A stretch of DNA of 64,000 nt, taken from assembly GCF_007827595.1 (NCBI RefSeq), contig NZ_VISR01000023.1, positions 62,001 to 126,000 on the forward strand, in the 5' to 3' direction. The translations under genes and the position numbers were made by a program. Each line of letters opens with the position of its first letter. The stretch's first letter is position 1. Below the pieces are notes generated by a model that worked only from the letters and a program-made list of their open reading frames with translations, was not told where the DNA came from and made no database searches. Of the stretch, positions 25,639 through 32,848 are shown piece by piece. This DNA is from Streptomyces sp. BK340. GTDB taxonomy: Bacteria > Actinomycetota > Actinomycetes > Streptomycetales > Streptomycetaceae.

Positions 25639-27694
25639 TCACTTCATGCAGTCCCCCGAGCCCGTGAACTCGGGGAAGCGGCTGTTGCCCTCCCACATGA
25701 GGACGGACCAGCGGGTGTACTGCCAGGACTTGTTGCTGCTGTACTCGGAGACCAGCTTCCGGCAGGCGGTGGTGGTGACGACGTCCTGGAAGTTGTCCCG
25801 CTGGGCGCGGCCGATCATTGTGCCGTCGGGGTCGTGCATCCACACGTAGGCGGCCTTCTCGACGGGATCGAAGCCGAGGCTGATGTCGTTCTGCGCGGCC
25901 GCGGGATCCACCCCGTTGCCCTCGGCGACCCGGACCTTCCAGGCCGCCGTGACGGCCTTGTCGGTGGCGTCGGCGACGCGGATCTCCGCCCGGTCGCTGC
26001 TCGGTATCTGTGCGGTCGCCATGCCGGACTCGTCGCCCTGCCACTGCCCCGCGGTCAGGTTGTAGCACCCGTCGGTGGCCTCGCCGAAGCCGAGGATGTT
26101 CGGCTCCGGATCGGTGTCGGAGTCCTTCCAGAAGACCGAGTAGCGGCCGTAGGGCCAGGCGGTGGGGTCGTCCGCGAGCCGGCGGGCGAGTGCGGTGCAG
26201 GCCGCCATCTCCCCGCTCCTGCGGAACACTTCCTGCTGGTCCTCGGGAAGCTGGGAGATCGGGCCGCCGGTCACCATCAGCGTCTGTGCGCTCTTGTTGA
26301 AGGTGACCGTGGGCTCCATGAATGTCCTTGGTGGCGAGCATGGTCCTGATGTCGTCCCGCACCGCCGTCGCCACGTCCGTCTCGGCCGCGGTGCTCGCTC
26401 CGGTGCTGGCTCTCCACTCGTCGTCGCCGGGCTGGGTCTCGTCCCCGGCACGGGTGAAGGCGGGGTCGGTCACCCCGGCCAGCGGGTCGGCCGGGACGGC
26501 CGCCCTGCGCGGATCGACCGCCGGCTGCGCCGGTTCCGTCGTCCCGTCGGGCGCGGCGGAGCCGGTGTGCTGTGCGGTGTTGCCCGCGTGCGCGGCCGTG
26601 GACGCACCGGCCGTGGCTCCCCTGGTCTTCGCCCCATGGTCGTTCCGCCCGCCGGGGAGGGCGATCACGGCACCCGCGAGAGCGCCGGCCACGGCCGCGG
26701 CGACGAGGACGGTCGTGACGGTCCGCTTGCGGGAGGACGGTGTCGCCGGGGCGTGCCAGCGGGGATCGTCCAGGGTGGGCAGATCCCACCGGGCCATGAC
26801 CGGTGCACCGGCACGGGTGGGTCCCAGGTCCACCTCGCCGCCGACGACCTGGGTGGTCTGCGCCGCGAGCAGCCCTGCGCACCTGTCCGCCGCCGTGACG
26901 GCGCTCGTCCGGTCGGCGGGCTCCTTCGCGAGGGCCGTCTCCACGATCTCCCGCAACTCCCGCGGAACTCCGTCCAGATCGGGCTCCCCCGACATGACGC
27001 GGAACGCGACCGCGTCCGGCGCGCCGGCGCCGAACGGGAGGCGGCCGGTCGCGGCGTACGCCACCAGCGCACCCCAGGCGAACAGGTCGCCCTCGGGCCC
27101 GGCCGTGCCGCCGCGGTAGTACTCGGGGCTGATCCAGCCGGGGGTTCCGGTCAGGACGCCGGTCCGGGTCACGCTGGTGCCGTCGGCGGCGTGGGCGATG
27201 CCGAAGTCCAGCACGCGGGGCCCGGCGGGCGTGAGGATGACGTTCTGCGGCTTCACGTCCCGGTGGACCACACCGGCCCGGTGAATCGCCGCCAGCGCCT
27301 GGGCCGTGCCGGTGGCGAAGGCGTACAGGGTGCCGCCGGTGAGGGGGCCGTGCTCGGCCAGGTGCTCGTTGAGGGTGGGGCCGGGTGCGTAGGCGGTGGC
27401 CAGCCAGGGCTCGGCGGCCTCGGGGTCGGCGGCGAGCAGGGGCACGAGGCAGGGGCCCTGCACCCGGGCGGAGAGCTGGACCTCGCGGCGGAACCGGGCC
27501 CGGAACTCCGGGTCCTGGGCCTGCGCGGGGTGGATCACCTTGACCGCGACCCGGAGTCCGTCGTCGGTGAGGCCGGCATGGACCGTGCCCATGCCGCCGG
27601 AGCCGAGACGGCCGATGATCCGGTACGGGCCGATGCGGGCGGGGTCCCCGGGCTGGACAGGCCGCACCCGCCCGCCCGCGCCAGTAGTGCTCAC
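25639..27694 (-). pseudogene. membrane Ser/Thr protein kinase, frameshifted before its extracellular domain
   Basis: From GTG 27694, with GGGGGGAG upstream, the protein is a Hanks-type kinase: GSGGMGTVH (glycine loop), VAVKVIHP (lysine), HRDVKPQNV (catalytic loop), DFGIAHA (DFG) and GTPGWISPEYY (activation segment end), residues about 20-280. A transmembrane helix (VLVAAAVAGALAGAVIAL, about 330) and a Thr/Ala-rich linker follow. Near 26318 the frame changes: the natural continuation FMEPTVTFNKSAQTLMVTG to GSGDCMK runs in the next frame to 25639. The span is 2056 nt, one more than a multiple of three. The extracellular domain is about 225 aa with conserved Cys and Trp. As written, the kinase loses its sensor domain. 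Confidence 0.8.
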
Positions 27695-27905
27695 GGAACT
27701 CCCCCCAGGAGCATGCCGATGGACCGTGCAGAAGATGTGGAGAATGTGTATACCACGCAGATGGTTGACGTCGGCACACGTTCTCGGGGGGGGAGCGGTC
27801 GGGCCACATGGTCACGGCAACGCCCACCCCGTCCGACGCACCGTCAAGCCGCCACTCCCCGGGCGTCTCACGTGCGCGGCGCGGAAGGGCCGGCCGAAGT
27901 GGCAG

Positions 27906-27949
27906 CACGGAACTCGCCCTCCCGCACGGGCGGGAGGGCGAGTTCCGTG
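27906..27949 (-). terminator. 20-bp perfect hairpin terminator
   Basis: Positions 27906-27925 and 27930-27949 are perfect reverse complements around a 4-nt ACGG loop. The hairpin begins 8 bp after the stop codon of the minus-strand hydrolase gene at 27958, so it is best read as its terminator, insulating the kinase gene downstream. There is no U-tract. Confidence 0.8.
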
Positions 27950-27957
27950 GCGTGCGG

Positions 27958-28677
27958 TCAGCTCGTCGCGCGGACCGCGTCTCGGATCAGTGCGGCGACC
28001 TCCTTGGGCCGGGACAGGGCGACCGCGTGGGACGCGCCCTCCAGCTCCAGGACGGTCGCTCCGGCCCGCTTCGCGCCGTAGCGCTCGACCTCCGGGTTGA
28101 TCGCCTCGTCCGCGCCGGCGACCAGGGCCCAGGACGGCTTGGTCCGCCACGCGGCGGCGGGGGCGGTCTCCTCGAAGGCCGCGGCGGCGAGCGGACGCTG
28201 GGCCACCGCGAGGACCTTGGTGACCTCGGGGGCCACGTCGGCGGCGAACACCGACGGGAAGGCGTCCGCCGCGATGGTGACCTCGACCGCGTCCTCACCG
28301 TCCGGGCCGGGGTACGTCCATTGCTTCAGGTTGCTGACCAGCGGCGAGAGCGGGAAGCGGCCCTGCAGCTCACCGAGGCTCTCGCCCTCCTCGAGGACGT
28401 AGGCGGCCACGTAGACCAGCCCGACGACGTTCTCGACGGTGCCGGCCACGGTGATGAGCGCACCGCCGTACGAGTGGCCGACCAGCACGACGGGGCCGTC
28501 GATGCGGGCGGCCACGGAGGCGATGTAGGCGGCGTCGGAGGCGAGGCCGCGCAGCGGGTTGGGCGGCGCGACGACGGGGATGCCCTCACGCTGCAGTTCC
28601 TCGATGACCCCGGACCAGCTGCTCGCGTCGGCGAACGCGCCGTGGACGAGGACGACCGTGGGAGTGGAGGCGGTCAT
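27958..28677 (-). CDS. alpha/beta hydrolase (esterase/hydroxynitrile-lyase-like)
   Basis: The 239-aa protein has the alpha/beta-hydrolase layout: VVLVHGAFADASSW (oxyanion segment), VVLVGHSYGGALIT (nucleophile serine about residue 82) and the late histidine in LEGASHAVALSRP. The acid is probably the aspartate in VAGADEAI. It resembles the family of small esterases often annotated as pyrethroid hydrolases or salicylate esterases, without an informative substrate. There is no signal peptide. It lies 21 bp downstream of a hormone-sensitive-lipase-type hydrolase and ends at a strong hairpin, so the two hydrolases form a short operon. Confidence 0.88.
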   Translation of the reverse strand: MTASTPTVVLVHGAFADASSWSGVIEELQREGIPVVAPPNPLRGLASDAAYIASVAARIDGPVVLVGHSYGGALITVAGTVENVVGLVYVAAYVLEEGESLGELQGRFPLSPLVSNLKQWTYPGPDGEDAVEVTIAADAFPSVFAADVAPEVTKVLAVAQRPLAAAAFEETAPAAAWRTKPSWALVAGADEAINPEVERYGAKRAGATVLELEGASHAVALSRPKEVAALIRDAVRATS

Positions 28678-28698
28678 GTGGGTGCGGTCTCCTCGGCT

Positions 28699-29670
28699 TC
28701 AGGCGGTGTGCAGGGCCGCGTGCAGGGTGCGGGCGGCCAGGGTGATGGCGGCTTCGGCGGCATGGGTGCCGCGCAGGGCGTTGAGCATGACGAAGTCGTG
28801 GATGATGCCCTGGAAGCGCACCGCGGTGACCGGCACGCCCGCCTCGCGCAGCTTGTTGGCGTAGGCCTCGCCCTCGTCCCGCAGGACGTCGGCCTCCGCG
28901 GTGATGACGAGGGCCGGGGGGAGGTCGCTCAGCTGCTCCGCGGTGGCACGCAGCGGGGAGGCGGTGATCTGGGCCCGTTCGGCCTCGTCGGTCGTGTACT
29001 GGTCCCAGAACCACCGCATGCCGTCGCGGCGCAGGAAGTAGCCGGTGGCGAACTGGTGGTAGGAGCCGGTGTCGAAGCTCGCGTCCGTGACCGGGTAGAA
29101 CAGCACCTGCTGCGCCAGCGGGAGGCCGCCGCGTTCCTTGGCCATCAGGGTGAGGGCGGCGGTCATGTTGCCGCCGACGGAGTCACCGGCCACGGCCAGC
29201 CGCGAGCCGTCCAGGCCCTTGGACGCCCCCTGCTCGACGACCCACCGGGCGACGGCGTAGTTCTGCTCGATCGCGACCGGGTAGCGGGCCTCCGGCGACA
29301 GGTCGTACTCGGGGAAGACGACGGCCGCTTCGGCACCGACGGCGAGTTCCCGTACCAGGCGGTCGTGCGTGTGGGCGTTGCCGAACACCCAGCCCGCGCC
29401 GTGGATGTAGACGATCACCGGGAGGATGCCGGTGGCGCCCGCGGGCTTGACGATGCGTGCCCGGACGCTGCCCGTCGGCCCGCCCGAGACGGTGATCCAC
29501 TCCTCGTCGACGGCCGGCTTGTCGATCTCGCCGGACTGCACCTCGTCGACCGCCTTGCGGCCCTCCGCCGGGTCGAGTTCGAACAGGTAGGGCGGGTTGG
29601 CGGTCGCGCGGGCGAAGTCGGCGGCGGCCGGTTCCAGGACCGGCTGGACCGGGGCTACGGCATCGGACAT
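28699..29670 (-). CDS. hormone-sensitive-lipase family esterase
   Basis: ATG 29670 (MSDAVAPVQPVLEPAAADF) with GAGGAGA upstream is chosen over a longer arginine-rich frame. The 323-aa product has the HSL signature VYIHGAGWVFG (HGGGW oxyanion motif with one Ala), the nucleophile AVAGDSVGGNMTAA, the acid in ITAEADVLRDEGE and the histidine in GIIHDFVMLNAL. Such enzymes hydrolyse short acyl esters in the cytoplasm. It is the first gene of the two-hydrolase unit. The AraC gene 205 bp upstream on the same strand is the obvious candidate regulator. Confidence 0.92.
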   Translation of the reverse strand: MSDAVAPVQPVLEPAAADFARATANPPYLFELDPAEGRKAVDEVQSGEIDKPAVDEEWITVSGGPTGSVRARIVKPAGATGILPVIVYIHGAGWVFGNAHTHDRLVRELAVGAEAAVVFPEYDLSPEARYPVAIEQNYAVARWVVEQGASKGLDGSRLAVAGDSVGGNMTAALTLMAKERGGLPLAQQVLFYPVTDASFDTGSYHQFATGYFLRRDGMRWFWDQYTTDEAERAQITASPLRATAEQLSDLPPALVITAEADVLRDEGEAYANKLREAGVPVTAVRFQGIIHDFVMLNALRGTHAAEAAITLAARTLHAALHTA

Positions 29671-29875
29671 CGGTTCTCCTCGGATTTCGGGGGCGCCGGA
29701 TCGCATGGTGGATCCGCTCGGTACTCCGGCGCCGCTGAGCGCCACCGTAGATCCGCCGGGCGGAGGGCAATTGCCCGTGAGCGAACGGGCAGTGTGCCGA
29801 CAGCGCACGGATTCGCGCGGCGCTGCTGCGGGTGCCCTGGAGGGAAGGGTCCGGTGCACCGGGAGGAAGCACGTG

Positions 29876-30799
29876 CTACCTGCTCGCGGAGTCCCGCCAC
29901 TCGCGCGGGGTCATCCCGTACGTCGCCCGGAAGACACGGCTGAAGTGCGTGGCGCTGGCGAAGCCCCAGTGGCCCGCCACCGCGGCGATGGTCCGGGTCC
30001 CGCGGGAACGGTCGGCGAGTTCGCGCCGGCACTCCTCCAGCCGGCGCAGCAGGACCCGCCGGCCGACGGTGGTTCCTTCGTCGGCGAAGAGCTTGTGCAG
30101 GTACCGCACGGAGATGTGGTGGGCGCGGGCGATCCGCTCGGGGGACAGCTCCACGTCACTCAGGTGCAGGTCGATGAACCTGAGGATCCGGGACACCAGG
30201 GCCGACTGGTCGTCGGCGGCCGCACTACCGTGTTCCCGCAGGTGCTCCGTGGCGAGGGTGATGAGCAGTTGCACGGCGTTCCAGGCGAGCATGTCGCCGA
30301 CCGTGGCCCGCGACGCGACGGCGGTGTCGGCGAGGTCGGACAGGAACGGTGAGAGGAGCGAGCCCATCCGGGAGTCGCGGCGCACCGGCACCCTGGTGAT
30401 CCGGTGCACGTCGCGGTCGGCGAGCCCGAGCAGTTCGCGTGAGAGCAGGAACGTCTGCGTACGGCATCCCTCGGGGAGGTCCAGCACGGGCGGGCGGTGC
30501 AGGTCGTAGAAGCAGATGTCGCCCGGGCCGAGCCGGCCGTCCACGGAGGGTTCCTGCACTAACACCGGGCCGCCGCCCCGCACGCCCACGAAGAGGAAGT
30601 CGCCGCTGTCCCGGGCGATCCACCTGCGGGGCCCTCCGGTGAGGTCCGGCCCGGTGTACGGCGCGCGTTCACGGGGCAGCACGGCGGGGGCCGGGTCCGT
30701 GATGAGGATGTCGAGTCCCATGGCCCGTCGCCGCACCGGTTTCGGTTGCGGTGATCTCAGGTGTCCGCCGCTCGCCTCGATGCCGGTCGTCGCCGTCAT
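29876..30799 (-). CDS. AraC-family transcriptional regulator
   Basis: ATG 30799 (MTATTGIEASGGHL) with GGAGG upstream gives 307 aa. The N-terminal domain looks like the AraC-binding-domain-like region of the AraC/NitR/FeaR type (RRWIARDSGDFLFVGVRGG...LGPGDICFYDLHRPP). The C-terminal two helix-turn-helices are clear: SPERIARAHHISVRYLHKLFADEG and TIAAVAGHWGFASATHFSRVFRATYGMTPREWR. The family senses small organic molecules. The neighbouring esterase genes on the same strand are likely targets. Confidence 0.92.
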   Translation of the reverse strand: MTATTGIEASGGHLRSPQPKPVRRRAMGLDILITDPAPAVLPRERAPYTGPDLTGGPRRWIARDSGDFLFVGVRGGGPVLVQEPSVDGRLGPGDICFYDLHRPPVLDLPEGCRTQTFLLSRELLGLADRDVHRITRVPVRRDSRMGSLLSPFLSDLADTAVASRATVGDMLAWNAVQLLITLATEHLREHGSAAADDQSALVSRILRFIDLHLSDVELSPERIARAHHISVRYLHKLFADEGTTVGRRVLLRRLEECRRELADRSRGTRTIAAVAGHWGFASATHFSRVFRATYGMTPREWRDSASR

Positions 30800-30908
30800 C
30801 CGTCGTCGCCTCCGCTCTGTCGTCACGTGAAGCGGCGATGGAGAGGGCCACTTCGCCGGGAGCGTAGATCGGGGGATGTGCAAAAAGAGTGACAAGGAAG
30901 TGAGGGGG

Positions 30909-32735
30909 CTACTCGGTCAGTTCGGTGGCGAAGGCCCGCAGCAGCTCGTGCAGGGCGTAGTGGCCGGGCGCGGCTTCGGTGACGAGGTGCGCGTCGGTCA
31001 GCTCGCCGAGGAGGGTCCTGGCCTCGCGCACCGGCAGGTCGGCCAGTGCCGCGGCGGCACCGGCCGTGACGAAGGGGGCGGTGTGCCGCGGGAGCAGCCG
31101 GAACAGCCGGGCGCCGCCGGCCGACAGGGTGCGGTAGGAACAGCCGAACGCGGCGCGGGCGTCGGCTGCCCCCTTCGCGCAGGAGAAGGCGTCGAGGCTG
31201 CCGTGGGAGGCACGGAGTTCGGCGGCGAGGGCGGCCAGCGGGAAGTCTCTGCGGCTGGCGGCGCGGGCGGCGACGACGGCGAGGGCCAGCGGCAGCCGCC
31301 CGCACCGCGCCACGATCTCCTCGGCCGCCTCGGGTTCGGCGGTCACCCGCTCTGAACCGATCCGCCGGGCCAGGGCGGTGCGTGCGTCCGCCGCGGACGG
31401 CAGGTCCAGGGGCAGCGGGCGTGCGCCGGCGGCGATCAGGCCGGGTAGTCCGTTGCGGCTCGTGACCACTGTCAGGCAGCCGGGCGGGACGGGCAGCAGG
31501 GGGCGGAGCTGCTCGGTGTCGGCGGCGCCGTCGAGGAGGAGGAGAAGGCGGCGGCCCGCCAGCAGGCGTCGGTGGAGACCGGCGAGCTCGTCGACGCCTT
31601 CCGGCATCCGCTGGGCGGGCACTCCGAGGGCGGCGAGGAGCTGCCGTAGCGCCTCGGCGGGTTCCAGGGCGGCCCGGCGCGGGTCGAAGCCGCCCAGGTC
31701 CACGTGGAGTTGGCCGTCCGGGAAGCGGTCGGCGACGCTGTGCGCCCAGTGGACCGCGAGGGTGGTCTTGCCGATGCCCGCCATTCCGCTGATCAGGACG
31801 GTCGCGGGCCGGTGACCGGTGGCCGCCGTGGTGTCGGCGAGGGCGCTCAGCGTGTCGAGTTCGGTGCCGCGGCCCGTGAACACGGCGAGATCGGGCGGCA
31901 ACTGGGCGGGCCGGACGAAGGGTTCCGGAGAGTGCGGTCGCGCCGACGGCGTGCTCCGCGCGGTGATGTGCCCGGCGGGACGCACCTCCTGGCGCAGGAC
32001 GCGGGCGTGGGCCGCGCCCAGCTCGGGACCGGGTGCGACGCCCAGCTGGGCGGCCAGGTCGCGCCGGACGCGCTCGTACACGGCCAGCGCCTCGGCCTGG
32101 AGACCGCAGGCCGCCAGCGACATGACCAGTCGGGCGTGCAACGGCTCGTCGAGCGGCTCGACTTCGGCGGCTCTGCGCAGGGCGGGGAGCACCTGCTCCG
32201 ACCTGCCGCACAGCAGGGCGGCGTCCGCTGCCATCTGTGCGGTGCGCACGATGTCCCGTTCCACGGCCGCGAAGTGCGGGTGCGCGCGGATGGCCACGGG
32301 TATCCCCGTCGCCACCGGACCGCGCCACAGGGCGAGGGCGTCGGCGAAGTGCCGTACCGCCTCCTCCGGCCGGCCGGTTGCGGCGGCCCGCATGCCCTGC
32401 CGGGCGAGGTCGCGGAAGCACAGCAGGTCGACCTCGTCGGTGTCCGCCTCCAGCAGATAGGCACCGGTGAGGCCGAGCAGGCGCCGTCCGGGCGCGCGCG
32501 GCGGCAGGCCCGGTTCCAGCAGCCTGCGCAGGGCACCGACATACCGGCGCACCACGTTGCGGGCACTGGCAGGGGGCTGCCCGGACCAGAGCACCTCGAC
32601 GATCTCGCTCATCCGGATGGGCCGGCCCGTCTGCACCAGCAGCAGCCCGAGCAGGGCCCGTTGCTGCGGAAAGCCGAGATCCAGCTCGGTCTCCCCCCGC
32701 ACCACCCGCAGGGATCCGAGCACTTCGAACCGCAT
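30909..32735 (-). CDS. SARP (BTAD) regulator with NB-ARC ATPase
   Basis: ATG 32735 (MRFEVLGSLRVVRGE) is the usual SARP start. Residues 1-95 form the OmpR-type winged helix (QQRALLGLLLVQTGRPIRMSEIVEVLWSGQPP), 96-245 the bacterial transcriptional activation domain, and about 290-600 an NB-ARC/STAND ATPase with P-loop GMAGIGKTTLAVHWAH and Walker B LLLLLDGAADTEQL. There is no TPR tail, so at 608 aa it is shorter than AfsR-type proteins and than its neighbour. SARPs activate secondary-metabolite clusters by binding heptameric repeats. It lies 113 bp downstream of a second SARP and could be cotranscribed with it; a triple 7-bp repeat lies between them. Confidence 0.92.
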   Translation of the reverse strand: MRFEVLGSLRVVRGETELDLGFPQQRALLGLLLVQTGRPIRMSEIVEVLWSGQPPASARNVVRRYVGALRRLLEPGLPPRAPGRRLLGLTGAYLLEADTDEVDLLCFRDLARQGMRAAATGRPEEAVRHFADALALWRGPVATGIPVAIRAHPHFAAVERDIVRTAQMAADAALLCGRSEQVLPALRRAAEVEPLDEPLHARLVMSLAACGLQAEALAVYERVRRDLAAQLGVAPGPELGAAHARVLRQEVRPAGHITARSTPSARPHSPEPFVRPAQLPPDLAVFTGRGTELDTLSALADTTAATGHRPATVLISGMAGIGKTTLAVHWAHSVADRFPDGQLHVDLGGFDPRRAALEPAEALRQLLAALGVPAQRMPEGVDELAGLHRRLLAGRRLLLLLDGAADTEQLRPLLPVPPGCLTVVTSRNGLPGLIAAGARPLPLDLPSAADARTALARRIGSERVTAEPEAAEEIVARCGRLPLALAVVAARAASRRDFPLAALAAELRASHGSLDAFSCAKGAADARAAFGCSYRTLSAGGARLFRLLPRHTAPFVTAGAAAALADLPVREARTLLGELTDAHLVTEAAPGHYALHELLRAFATELTE

Positions 32736-32764
32736 CACTTCACCGAGCCCCGTCCCGCACGGCC

Positions 32765-32785
32765 ACCGACCACCGACCACCGACC
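32765..32785 (-). repeat. triple 7-bp tandem repeat upstream of the shorter SARP gene
   Basis: ACCGACC occurs three times head to tail (GGTCGGT on the coding strand), 30-50 bp upstream of the ATG at 32735. SARP proteins bind direct heptamer repeats, typically 11 or 22 bp apart, so a 7-bp periodicity would be unusual; it may be an operator or simple repeat drift. Confidence 0.4.
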
Positions 32786-32848
32786 GCCGGCCAGCAACCG
32801 CTGTCCGCCGACCACCCATTACCGCCGCATCGCGCACATGCGGGCCTC

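Noticed and set aside
24965..27694. 909-aa kinase with a long C-terminal tail
   Set aside because: The tail after residue about 458 is out-of-frame; the conserved extracellular domain continues in the next frame to 25639.
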